DNA of 64,000 nt from Palsa-1248 sp963737835 (GTDB lineage Bacteria; Gemmatimonadota; Gemmatimonadetes; Gemmatimonadales; Gemmatimonadaceae), in the NCBI GenBank assembly GCA_963737835.1, contig CAVTUH010000002.1, positions 62,001 through 126,000 on the forward strand, in the 5' to 3' direction. The stretch's first letter is position 1; the number at the start of each line of letters is the position of its first letter. The translations under genes and the position numbers were made by a program. Shown piece after piece: positions 36,089-43,593 of the stretch. A model generated the notes under the pieces. That model did no database searches. It was not told the origin of the DNA and saw nothing but the letters and a program-made list of their open reading frames with translations.

Positions 36089-36265
36089 ATGCCACGAGCG
36101 AGGGTCAATCGGCTGGCGGCATTGGTCGCCGGCGCCGCCCTCTTGCTGGGCGGATTCTGGCTCTTGCGGGTCTCGCGACTCGCGGCCCCGAAGGGCATGC
36201 TGTTCGTCGTGGTCGGAGTGCTGCTGCTCATCGTGGCCGCATGGCCAGACGGTCGCGGGGCGTAG
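36089..36265 (+). CDS. small two-helix membrane protein
   Basis: 58 residues from ATG 36089 (the frame is open further upstream but lacks sense). Two hydrophobic helices (RLAALVAGAALLLGGFWLL and GMLFVVVGVLLLIVAAW) are joined by RVSRLAAPK. Its stop TAG is followed by GGCGACGACGG, which resembles a damaged class B palindrome. Function unknown. Confidence 0.5.
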   Translation: MPRARVNRLAALVAGAALLLGGFWLLRVSRLAAPKGMLFVVVGVLLLIVAAWPDGRGA

Positions 36266-36314
36266 TGGCGACGACGGATCGCGATGACACGCCGGCATCC
36301 CGGCGGAGGCCGGA

Positions 36315-36343
36315 GGGCGACGCACTGCGTTGCCCCTACCCGC
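36315..36343. repeat. class B palindrome copy
   Basis: GGGCGACGCACTGCGTTGCC followed by CCTACCCGCC, one base off a perfect GGGCGACGCA-TGCGTCGCCC palindrome plus the CTACCCGCC flank seen at 38690-38830. Lies between two forward genes. Confidence 0.75.
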
Positions 36344-36539
36344 CGCGATCGGGGTCGGTACGGACGGCGTTGTCCTGGAGGGCGGCGCAGGTGTCGCCCT
36401 TCGATGCGTTACGGCACACACAGAATCGAAGCGGGCCGCGTGTATGGACGACACATCGTGGCGCACGGGTGCTCATGGCGGTGGTGCGAAAGACCACATT
36501 GCCTGAGATTCTTGGAACCATCAACGCTTGGGGTCGGCG

Positions 36540-36908
36540 ATGTCATCACCAACACTCAACAATGGCAAGATTTGCTACCTCGAGATCCCTACGCTCGACA
36601 TCAAGAAGTCCGCGGACTTCTACAGCAAGATCTTCGGCTGGCAGATTCGCACCTGCAAAGATGGGAGCACCGCGTTCGACGACACCGTCGGCCAGGTGAG
36701 CGGCAGCTGGGTGCTGGGTCGCAAGGCATGGTCGGAGCCCGGGCTGCTCGTCTACGTCATGGTCGACAGTGTCGCGAAAACCGTCGACGCGATCGTCGCT
36801 CAGGGCTGCGTGATCGTCCAGCCGATCGGCCGCGATGCGCCCGAGATCACGGCACGCTTCAAAGATCCCGGCGGCAATGTGATCGGGCTTTACCAGCAAC
36901 CCGCATAG
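36540..36908 (+). CDS. VOC family protein
   Basis: 122 residues from ATG 36540; a TTG 12 bases earlier is less likely. A two-module VOC fold: ICYLEIPTLDIKKSADFYSK, IFGWQIRTCKDGSTAFDDT, then VYVMVDSVAKTVDAIVAQGC and the closing ARFKDPGGNVIGLYQQP. It resembles the 'VOC family protein, CFP32-like' enzymes with unknown substrates. It converges on the EamA gene seven bases away. Confidence 0.88.
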   Translation: MSSPTLNNGKICYLEIPTLDIKKSADFYSKIFGWQIRTCKDGSTAFDDTVGQVSGSWVLGRKAWSEPGLLVYVMVDSVAKTVDAIVAQGCVIVQPIGRDAPEITARFKDPGGNVIGLYQQPA

Positions 36909-36915
36909 ACCCGCG

Positions 36916-37902
36916 TTACTCCGCGGCGTGCACAGCGGTGCGCAGAACCGCAGCCGTCCGCTCTCTCGGCGTGTGCTCCGCGAGTCGCGGCCGAGCGTCC
37001 TGGCGCCGCGTGGCGCGTTGAACGAGGACGACGCTCGCCAACACGAGCAGTGACGCCCAGAGTGCGTGCGGCGTGAGGTCCTCGCCCGCGAACGCGTATC
37101 CGAGCGCGAGTGCGATGACGGGGTTCACGTACGAGAAGCTGGACAGCCGTGTCGCCGACGTCCGGCCGAGGAGCCAGATGTACGCGTTGAAGGCGACGAT
37201 CGAGCCGACGAGAATGAGATAGGTCATCGCCGTTAGTGCTGCAGGTGTCGGCACAGTCACCCGGTGCCATTCGCCGATCGCTCCACCACAGAGGAGCAGC
37301 AGCGTACCGCCGACCGCCATTTCCCCGCCCGAGGTCACAGTCGACGAGCCTGGTATATCGAGTCGCGCCGTGATCACGCTGCCGACCGCCCAAGCCATCT
37401 CGCCAAAAACAATGGCAACACACGGGAGCCACGGGATCGCGCGTCCAGTGCTGCCGCTCCCCTGGGCCAGGAACAGCACACCGATGAACCCCGTGGCGAG
37501 GGCGACAATGAGCCCGGGCGTGACCCGCCGGCCTTTGACCAGCGCCGCCTCGACCAGCACGGTCCACAGCGGCAGGGTCGCGATGAGCACGGCCGCGACC
37601 CCCGACGGCACCGTGCGCTCCGCCCAGAACAACGCGGCATACCCGGGCACGAACATGACGGCGCCCAGCAGCGCGAGGTTGATCCGCTGGGTGCGTGAGG
37701 GGTTGGGAGCGCCGCGAAGCCGAGCCCAGCCGTATACCATAGTACCGGCAATGAGGAACCGAATCCCCGCCGCCGTCAGCGGAGGGATCGTCTCGACCGC
37801 GACCTTGATCGCGAGGTAGGTCGACCCCCAGACCACGTAAATCGCCAGGAACGCCGCCACCACCTTGATCTGCGTCGCATTCGTCAGCCGCCTGCTGGTC
37901 AT
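36916..37902 (-). CDS. EamA/DMT family transporter
   Basis: 328 residues with ten hydrophobic segments arranged as two EamA repeats. The first opens with FLAIYVVWGSTYLAIKVAVE and the second with VAIVFGEMAWAVGSVITARL; GYAALFWAERTVPSGVAAVL and SYVNPVIALALGYAFAGEDL are standard EamA phrases. Family members export amino acids or metabolites. It is divergent from the CGNR regulator with 120 bp between, in which four phased half-sites lie. Confidence 0.92.
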   Translation of the reverse strand: MTSRRLTNATQIKVVAAFLAIYVVWGSTYLAIKVAVETIPPLTAAGIRFLIAGTMVYGWARLRGAPNPSRTQRINLALLGAVMFVPGYAALFWAERTVPSGVAAVLIATLPLWTVLVEAALVKGRRVTPGLIVALATGFIGVLFLAQGSGSTGRAIPWLPCVAIVFGEMAWAVGSVITARLDIPGSSTVTSGGEMAVGGTLLLLCGGAIGEWHRVTVPTPAALTAMTYLILVGSIVAFNAYIWLLGRTSATRLSSFSYVNPVIALALGYAFAGEDLTPHALWASLLVLASVVLVQRATRRQDARPRLAEHTPRERTAAVLRTAVHAAE

Positions 37903-37926
37903 GCCACCACCCCCCGACGACGATAC

Positions 37927-38003
37927 TAACCGTCTATTGCCAGATTAGCTGGTTACAGTATCGCAAGGCGGCGCTAACCAGTCAAGTGGCAATTTGAGGG
38001 TTA
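37927..38003. promoter_or_regulatory. four phased TAACC half-sites between EamA and CGNR genes
   Basis: TAACC at 37927, GGTTA at 37951, TAACC at 37975 and GGTTA at 37999: alternating orientation with exactly 24 bp between starts. The inner pair extends to CTGGTTA/TAACCAG, and an outer nested pair ATTGCCA (37936) and TGGCAAT (37987) is also inverted. The layout suits a multimeric regulator binding both promoters. Confidence 0.7.
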
Positions 38004-38022
38004 CTCACATTATCTTGGGGCT

Positions 38023-38649
38023 GTGAGCATCGCGCAGGAACGTACCGAGCCGTTCCAGCTCTTCGCGCACCACGTCGCGCTCGACTTCGTCAACACGCTC
38101 GACGACCGCTACGCGCCGACGGGTCCGGCGGAGCTGCTGACCTCCTACGAGCGCCTGCTGGCCTTTTGCGAGCAGGCGGGCCTCCTGAATTCGCTCGAAA
38201 CTCGGCGATTGAAACGCAGTGCCGGGGAGTCCAACACCCAGGCCGTCCTCGAGCGCGCGAAGAGGCTGCGCGAGGCCTTGTTTGCCATCTTCACGGCCGC
38301 GAGTCAGGGCGCGCCGCCCCCTGACTCCGCGCTTGATATCCTCAACCAGCTACTCGTCGAGACCCACTGCGCCCGCGTGATCGTGTCGGATCCTCCGCGC
38401 TACATTTGGCAGACCGAAGGCAGTGATCTCGAACCGACGACGCCACTCGGACGAATCGCCGACGCCGCCGCCGCGTTGCTCACGTCTGCCGACGTCAACC
38501 ACATCAAGGAGTGTGGATCCGCCACGTGCCGGTGGCTCTTTCTCGATCGCAGTCGCAACCACTCGCGACGGTGGTGCGACATGAAAACGTGCGGCAACCG
38601 AACGAAGGCGAGCCGATTTCACGCCCGTGAAAAGGAACGAGAGGGGTGA
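38023..38649 (+). CDS. CGNR zinc-finger/ABATE-domain transcriptional regulator
   Basis: 208 residues from GTG 38023. The N-terminal ABATE part has HHVALDFVNTLDDRYAPTGP and TSYERLLAFCEQAGLL; the C-terminal zinc finger reads IKECGSATCRWLFLDRSRNH and RRWCDMKTCGNRTKASRF, with the four Cys and the CGNR motif. Such proteins are putative stress-responsive regulators, often found beside EamA or other transporters. Divergent from the EamA gene, which it probably controls through the phased sites at 37927-38003. Confidence 0.9.
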   Translation: MSIAQERTEPFQLFAHHVALDFVNTLDDRYAPTGPAELLTSYERLLAFCEQAGLLNSLETRRLKRSAGESNTQAVLERAKRLREALFAIFTAASQGAPPPDSALDILNQLLVETHCARVIVSDPPRYIWQTEGSDLEPTTPLGRIADAAAALLTSADVNHIKECGSATCRWLFLDRSRNHSRRWCDMKTCGNRTKASRFHAREKEREG

Positions 38650-39039
38650 GGAACGCCGGAGAGTTGAACACGTCCCAATGCCCCATTGGCGGCGGGTAGG
38701 GGCGACGCAATGCGTCGCCCGCCATCCCGCACCGGATGCACCGGCGTCGACGTGGGTGATATCCGGGACGTTCTGGCGTGTGGTGTGGCCCGCGAACAGC
38801 GGGCGACGCATTGCGTCGCCCCTACCCGCCGTAATCCGGGTCCGACCGCCAAACGTCTAAAACGTCACCGTTGTCATGCCGTTGCCATTCCGAGAACGGT
38901 GCGATCTCGAGGACGCGACGGTGTGCTCCGCGGCTTGACCCTCGGCGCGCGGAAGCTACCATGGTGATGGCCGCGGCCCCGCTGCCGCGTGCGTTCCCCC
39001 TCACCCTCCCCCTCCCCTCCCCTCTCGCTCGCCCTCGCC
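38650..39039. repeat. 141-bp inverted pair of class B palindromes (38690-38830) in a gene-free gap
   Basis: Left copy GGCGGGTAGGGGCGACGCAA then TGCGTCGCCC; right copy GGGCGACGCATTGCGTCGCC then CCTACCCGCC. Each copy is itself a palindrome and the two are inverted relative to each other, so the whole can fold into a large stem with a roughly 75-base loop. No gene is supported elsewhere in the gap. Confidence 0.85.
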
Positions 39040-40227
39040 ATGCGCATCGACCGCTTTGAGATGGAACGGACGCAGTGCCTTTACGAGAACCAGGTCGAGT
39101 TCAACCTGTCCGAGAGCGGCGTGCAACCGCTGACCATGCAGGAGTTGGTCGAAGGGGACCAGGAAAAGCTCTCGGCACTGCTCAGCCTCGGACTCCGATA
39201 TGACGAGTCCGACGGGTCGCCCGAGCTCCGCGAGCGGATCGCGAAGTTCTACCCAGGCGCGACAGCCGAAAACGTCGTGGTGTCCCACGGAACGTCCGAG
39301 GCCAATTACACGACGTTCTGGGGTATGCTCGATCACGATGGACGCGCGGCGGTCATGCTCCCCAACTACCTCCAGACCTGGGGCCTGGCTCGTGCGTTCG
39401 CGCAGCGCGCGGACGCGTTTCGCCTCGTACCGGCGACGGAGAACGGGCGACGCCAATGGGCATTGGATCTGGACAGCCTGCGAAAGGCGGTCAGCAGTCG
39501 CACACGACTCATCCTCATCACGAACCCCAATAACCCGACGGGCACGATCCTGACCGACGACGAGGTCAATGAAGTGATCCGCATCGCCCGCAGCGTCGGA
39601 GCCTGGATCGTGTCCGACGAGGTCTATCGCGGCGCCGAAGTCCGCGGCGATCAGCTCACCCCGACTTTCTGGGGCCGCTACAGCAAGGTGATCATCACCG
39701 CAGGCTTGTCGAAAGCGTTTGGCCTCCCCGGGCTGCGCATCGGCTGGATCGTTGCGCCAAAAAAGACGGTGGCGCAACTCTGGTCATACCAGGACTACAC
39801 GACGATCACCCCTGCCATTCTTTCCGACCGCCTCGCGCGCATCGCGCTCGAACCGGCGAGACGCGACCGCATCATTGCCCGTACGCGCGGCATCCTCGCC
39901 CGGCAGCTTCCACAGGTCGAGGCGTGGGTCCGGACACATCCCGACGTGTTCGAGTACATCCCGCCACAGGCCGGCGCGATCGTGCTGTTGAAGTACAAGC
40001 TCCCGATCACACCGTCACGCCTCTTCGAACGACTCCGTCTCGAACACTCCGTCCTGATCCCGACGGGCCCGCAGTTTGGCCTGACGAAGTACATCCGCGT
40101 TGGCTATGGCTACGACATCAAGCACACGGTCGCCGGTCTCGCGCGATTCGACACGTTGATCGATCAGCTGACCCGGCGCCGCCCCGCACGGACCTCACGC
40201 CCGCGGTTGGCGGCAGCATCGGTCTGA
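39040..40227 (+). CDS. PLP-dependent class I/II aminotransferase
   Basis: 395 residues from ATG 39040; the frame extends to 38989 but encodes a Ser/Pro run. Motifs: VEFNLSESGVQPLTM, YDESDGSPELRERIAKFYPG, VVSHGTSEANYTTFWGML, ITNPNNPTGTILTDDEV, WIVSDEVYRGAEVRGD, then the lysine segment ITAGLSKAFGLPGLRIGW and the carboxylate Arg in YIRVGYGYD. The sequence resembles aminotransferases near capreomycidine synthase and kynurenine/aspartate enzymes, which act on amino acids or on a beta-eliminated intermediate. It is followed by the proline-racemase-family gene. Substrate is unknown; a role in imino- or amino-acid degradation is inferred from context. Confidence 0.85.
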   Translation: MRIDRFEMERTQCLYENQVEFNLSESGVQPLTMQELVEGDQEKLSALLSLGLRYDESDGSPELRERIAKFYPGATAENVVVSHGTSEANYTTFWGMLDHDGRAAVMLPNYLQTWGLARAFAQRADAFRLVPATENGRRQWALDLDSLRKAVSSRTRLILITNPNNPTGTILTDDEVNEVIRIARSVGAWIVSDEVYRGAEVRGDQLTPTFWGRYSKVIITAGLSKAFGLPGLRIGWIVAPKKTVAQLWSYQDYTTITPAILSDRLARIALEPARRDRIIARTRGILARQLPQVEAWVRTHPDVFEYIPPQAGAIVLLKYKLPITPSRLFERLRLEHSVLIPTGPQFGLTKYIRVGYGYDIKHTVAGLARFDTLIDQLTRRRPARTSRPRLAAASV

Positions 40228-40263
40228 AGTAAGCTCGGCCTCAGTGTTTTTTATTGTTGTTCT

Positions 40264-40294
40264 GAATCCCGAGTCCCGAATCCCGGATCCCGAA
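40264..40294. repeat. heptad run (GAATCCC type)
   Basis: Four consecutive 7-bp units GAATCCC GAGTCCC (then GAATCCC GGATCCC and GAA) with no opposite arm. This is a third heptad vocabulary in the window. It lies just upstream of the proline-racemase-family start, after a T-rich GTTTTTTATTG stretch. Confidence 0.6.
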
Positions 40295-40311
40295 GGTTCG
40301 CCCTGCCACGC

Positions 40312-41385
40312 GTGAGCAATCACGAGGCAATGGCCAGTCACCCGAGACACGCACGACGCATCGTGCAGTGCGTCGATACGCACTGTGAAGGCGAACCGAC
40401 GCGCGTGGTCGTCGGTGGCGTGGTCAACGTGCCCGGCGCGTCGATGCTCGAGAAAATGCATTATCTGGAGCACCACGGAGACGAGCTTCGACGAGCGCTC
40501 TTGCTCGAGCCACGCGGATCCGCGCCGCTCTCGGCCACGCTCGTGCTGCCGCCGGTGCATCCCGATGCCGACGCCGGCTTCATCATCATGGAGTCAGCAT
40601 CGTACGAGGGCATGTCGGGCACCAACACGTTCAACACCGCGCTCGCACTGCTCGAGACCGGGATGCTGCCAATGCGTGAGCCAACGACTCACATCGCGCT
40701 CGAGCCGCCAGCCGGTCTCGTACGCGTGACCGCGGAGTGCGCCGGAGCGCGCTGCCGACAGCTCACCTTCGAGAACGTGCCGTCGTTCGCCACCCACCTC
40801 GACACACCGGTGGAGGTGCCAGGCATCGGGAGGCTCTCGGTCGACATTGCGTATGGCGGCGCGTGGATTGCATTCGTAGACGCCGAAGCGTTGGGCTACG
40901 CCATCGTCCCCAGTGAAGCACGGGCACTCGCGGACCTCGGCGAGCGCATCCGGCCCCATGTCACGCAGCAAGTCGCGATCTCGCACCCGACGATTCCCGC
41001 GCTGAGTCGACTGTCCTTCGTCGCGTTCACCGCAAGCCCGAGAGCCGGTGGCGATGGTCGGAACGCGACGGTCGTGAGCCCGGGCCGACTCGATCGATCC
41101 CCGACGGGGACGGCGACTTCCGCGCGACTCGCTGTCCTCGCGGCCAAGGGGCGGCTGTCGGTTAATCAGCCTTTTGTCAACGAGAGCATCATCTCCACGC
41201 GTTTTACTGGGCGCATAGTCCGCGAGGCCCGTGTCGGTCCGCATGTCGCTGTCGTCCCAGCGATCACAGGACGCGCCTGGATCACCGGCTTTCATCAGGT
41301 CGTCGTCGAGCCGGACGATCCCCTTGCCAATGGGTTTGTGCTGAGCGATACCTGGGGCGCCGCTGTGCGGGACAGCGTGCCGTGA
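40312..41385 (+). CDS. proline racemase family protein, predicted trans-3-hydroxy-L-proline dehydratase
   Basis: 357 residues from GTG 40312 (ATG 40330 is also possible). VDTHCEGEPTRVVVGG opens the fold. The two acid/base positions, both Cys in proline racemase and 4-hydroxyproline epimerase, are Ser102 in EGMSGTNTFNTALALLETG and Thr265 in DRSPTGTATSARLAVL. Thr at the second position is typical of trans-3-hydroxy-L-proline dehydratase, which makes Delta1-pyrroline-2-carboxylate; Ser at the first is allowed in that group. The OCD-family gene at 35018-36025 could reduce that product. The next frame begins in GTGA overlap, so co-transcription downstream is possible. Confidence 0.85.
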   Translation: MSNHEAMASHPRHARRIVQCVDTHCEGEPTRVVVGGVVNVPGASMLEKMHYLEHHGDELRRALLLEPRGSAPLSATLVLPPVHPDADAGFIIMESASYEGMSGTNTFNTALALLETGMLPMREPTTHIALEPPAGLVRVTAECAGARCRQLTFENVPSFATHLDTPVEVPGIGRLSVDIAYGGAWIAFVDAEALGYAIVPSEARALADLGERIRPHVTQQVAISHPTIPALSRLSFVAFTASPRAGGDGRNATVVSPGRLDRSPTGTATSARLAVLAAKGRLSVNQPFVNESIISTRFTGRIVREARVGPHVAVVPAITGRAWITGFHQVVVEPDDPLANGFVLSDTWGAAVRDSVP

Positions 41386-41481
41386 CGGACCGCGTTCGTC
41401 AACTCCAAGATCCTTCCGAGGTCACTGCGATGCATTCCGACACGCTCGGCTCACGCTTCCACTGCTTCGTCGGCGCAACTT

Positions 41482-41511
41482 CTCTAACGTCTAATGTCCA
41501 GCGTCTGACGT
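41482..41511. repeat. right arm of an H1 heptad element
   Basis: CTCTAACGTCTAATGTCCAG followed by CGTCTGACG: right-arm H1 units of the class A type (compare CTCTAACGTCCAACGTCTAA at 61955). No left arm or core is present. It ends three bases before the ATG at 41514. Confidence 0.65.
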
Positions 41512-41513
41512 TC

Positions 41514-42050
41514 ATGGCGGTTGCCATGCTGCTCGCTGTTCACCCGGCAGCCGCACAGGCGCCGACCCCGCCACCGCACCACGTCGTTGTGACGCACGTC
41601 GCGCCACGCCCCGAGGACGTTTCCACCATCGACGGCATCATCAAGGCCTACTACGACGTGATCACAGGCCCCGCGGGACAGCCACGTCAGTGGGGTCGTG
41701 ATGAAACGCTCTATTGGCCAGGATTGCGATTCTTTGCCGCCAGCGTCAAACGCGACGGCACGCCAACAATGCATGTCATGACGCATCAGGAGTTCGTCGA
41801 CGCGACCAATGCCGAGATGGTCAAGAACGGCTTCGAGGAGTCCGAGATCCACCGGGTGACGCATCGCATCGGCAACATCGCCCACGCCATGAGCACGTAC
41901 GAGACTCGCTCCGTGGGCGGCGGCCCGGTCACGGGCCGCGGCGTCAACAGTCTCGACCTGTATTGGGACGGCAAGCGCTGGTGGATCACTGCTGCCTCCT
42001 GGGACGATGAACGGTCAGGAAGTCCGATTCCAGCGGAACTGCTGAAGTAG
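41514..42050 (+). CDS. secreted protein with an NTF2/SnoaL-like or DUF4440-like domain
   Basis: 178 residues from ATG 41514, which begins a signal peptide (MAVAMLLAVHPAAAQ); a frame from GTG 41382 overlaps the previous gene and would put heptad-repeat codons in front of the signal. The mature part (DVSTIDGIIKAYYDVITG, DETLYWPGLRFFAASVKRDG, EESEIHRVTHRIGNIAHAMS, RGVNSLDLYWDGKRWWITAA) shows the NTF2-like cone fold with the usual WDGKRWWI strand. These proteins are diverse binding or isomerase-like folds; no catalytic residues can be assigned. Followed by a class A element. Confidence 0.78.
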   Translation: MAVAMLLAVHPAAAQAPTPPPHHVVVTHVAPRPEDVSTIDGIIKAYYDVITGPAGQPRQWGRDETLYWPGLRFFAASVKRDGTPTMHVMTHQEFVDATNAEMVKNGFEESEIHRVTHRIGNIAHAMSTYETRSVGGGPVTGRGVNSLDLYWDGKRWWITAASWDDERSGSPIPAELLK

Positions 42051-42059
42051 GGACGTGCA

Positions 42060-42189
42060 AACTGCGGGGTCAGGGGTCAGGGGTCAGGGGTCAGGGCAAC
42101 TACGGGGCCAGTCACGGTGCGCTGCGACTGGCCCTCGGTGTTGTTCCCCGGTCCCCGACCCCTGACCGCTGACCGCTGACCCCGCAGTT
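42060..42189. repeat. class A fold-back element (GGGGTCA heptads)
   Basis: 130 bp inverted repeat, AACTGCGGGGTC to GACCCCGCAGTT. The left arm has four GGGGTCA units in a row; the right arm has TGACCCC and TGACCGC variants. The core GGGGCCAGTCACGGTGC faces GCTGCGACTGGCCC. Lies between two genes on the same strand. Confidence 0.9.
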
Positions 42190-42232
42190 AAGCTCTCTCG
42201 ACAATCTCGCCGGCCGCCCCTATACTCGCGCC

Positions 42233-42955
42233 GTGACCGGCTCATCCCTCCCCGTCGTATCTCCGAATACGCTTGCCGCGTCGGACGCGTTCATGTACAC
42301 GTGTCACCGATGCCGGCGCTGTTGCAGCCACAAGCGGATTCGCGTGAATCCGTACGAGGTGTACCGGCTCGCACGGAATCGCGGCATGTCGACCACCGAG
42401 TTTCTTGCCGCACATACCCAGTGTGGCGGAACGGAGCTGGCGAGGTGTGAGGATGGCGCCTGCGTCTTTTTGACCGAATCAGGCTGCGGCGTGCACACCG
42501 ATCGTCCATTTGTGTGTCGCCTCTACCCACTTGGGCGCCGTGTGCTCGCGGGCGAGCCCGATACGTACTTCCTCACGGAGACGCATCCGGAGAGCGAGGG
42601 GGTGTTCAGCAATGACGGCACCGTAGAGGCTTTCTTGGAGAGTCAGGGTGCACCTCCGTTCGCCGCGGCAGCCGATCGCTACTACCACCTGCTCCTCCGC
42701 TTGGTTGACGTCATGTCGCAGCGAGCAGCCACTGACGCACGCGAACACAATGCCGCGGCGGGAGTGCTGAGCGCTGCCCCAGAGCTACAGCAATGGCTGG
42801 ACATCGACGCGGTCATCGCCACCGCTGGTGATGATCCCTCCGTCTTTGCATCCTCGCCCGAAGCTGCAATGGCGCGTCATATCGCCCTGCTCGAGCGCCA
42901 GTTCCTCCCCGCGGTCACTGAGTCCCCTCTCACTTCCGAGGTGCAGCCCGCATGA
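42233..42955 (+). CDS. YkgJ family cysteine-cluster protein
   Basis: 240 residues from GTG 42233. The conserved cluster is FMYTCHRCRRCCSHKRI near residues 21-37, then ARCEDGACVFLTESGCGVHT and RPFVCRLYPLGRR: the CxxCxxCC plus C..C..C..C..R.Y layout of YkgJ/UPF0153 proteins, thought to bind zinc or iron or an Fe-S cluster. The C-terminal part is helical and unfamiliar. Its TGA overlaps the ATG of the next gene (ATGA at 42952-42955), so both products are probably made together. Confidence 0.88.
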   Translation: MTGSSLPVVSPNTLAASDAFMYTCHRCRRCCSHKRIRVNPYEVYRLARNRGMSTTEFLAAHTQCGGTELARCEDGACVFLTESGCGVHTDRPFVCRLYPLGRRVLAGEPDTYFLTETHPESEGVFSNDGTVEAFLESQGAPPFAAAADRYYHLLLRLVDVMSQRAATDAREHNAAAGVLSAAPELQQWLDIDAVIATAGDDPSVFASSPEAAMARHIALLERQFLPAVTESPLTSEVQPA

Positions 42956-43464
42956 CTCCTCCTGACGGTGCATCGAATCGTACGCTGGCCGGCATCGCTG
43001 CCGCGCTTGGCATTGCGATCGGGGTCGCCCCCACATCCTTGCTCGCCCAAGACACAGCTCACGCGAAAGGAGCCGAGGTCGCCAAGAACGTCAAGATCGG
43101 CGCGGTGCAAGACAAGACGGTCCTGGGCGCCACCAACAACAAGCTCAACTCCTTCACGTACAACAAGTCCGTCGCCGGCACCGGTGGCAGCGCAACGGGC
43201 AAGATCAGCACGCTCGACAAATCGAGCCCGCCGCTGTATCAGCAAAAGGCCGTCGTTGGCACCCAGGGCAAGTTGTCGGCAACTCAATCGAAGGCGTTTG
43301 CGCCACCGGCCAATCAGATAAAAGGGGGAATCCCGGCTGTGCAGGATAAGAGTGCCACGCAGATGAAGACGGTCACCGGAGCTCAGAATCAAGGCGGCTT
43401 ACCGGCCGTGCAGCAAAAGGCGGCCATCCAGAGCAAGACGAAGGAGCTTTCGACGCCGCAGTGA
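42952..43464 (+). CDS. secreted repeat-rich hypothetical protein coupled to YkgJ gene
   Basis: 170 residues with a signal peptide (LAGIAAALGIAIGVAPTSLLAQ). The mature part is rich in Lys, Gln, Ser, Thr and Ala and has degenerate repeats: GAVQDKTVLGA (50-60), GGIPAVQDKSATQMKT (125-140), GGLPAVQQKAAIQSKT (148-163), the last two 23 residues apart. No Cys and no known domain. Start overlap with the YkgJ gene suggests a shared job, for example a substrate or partner of a metal-cluster protein. A class A element follows directly. Confidence 0.65.
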   Translation: MTPPDGASNRTLAGIAAALGIAIGVAPTSLLAQDTAHAKGAEVAKNVKIGAVQDKTVLGATNNKLNSFTYNKSVAGTGGSATGKISTLDKSSPPLYQQKAVVGTQGKLSATQSKAFAPPANQIKGGIPAVQDKSATQMKTVTGAQNQGGLPAVQQKAAIQSKTKELSTPQ

Positions 43465-43468
43465 GGAG

Positions 43469-43593
43469 CGGGACCAGGGGCCAGGGGCCAGGGACCGGGG
43501 AACAACACCGAGGGCCAGTCGCAGTCCACCGTGACTGGCCCCGTAGTTTGTCCTGACCCCTGATCCCTGACCCCTGACCCCTGACCCCTGACC
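43469..43593. repeat. class A fold-back element (GGGGCCA/GGGGTCA heptads)
   Basis: Left arm GGACCAGGGGCCAGGGGCCA; core GGGCCAGTCGCAGTCCACCG with ACTGGCCC opposite; right arm five TGACCCC/TGATCCC units. The convergent MFS gene takes its TAG (43593-43595, reverse strand) from the edge of the right arm. Confidence 0.88.

Noticed and set aside
41382..41513. GTG at 41382 as start of the NTF2-like gene
   Set aside because: It has an attractive GTGA overlap but would put heptad-repeat-encoded residues before a signal peptide; ATG 41514 begins the signal peptide directly.
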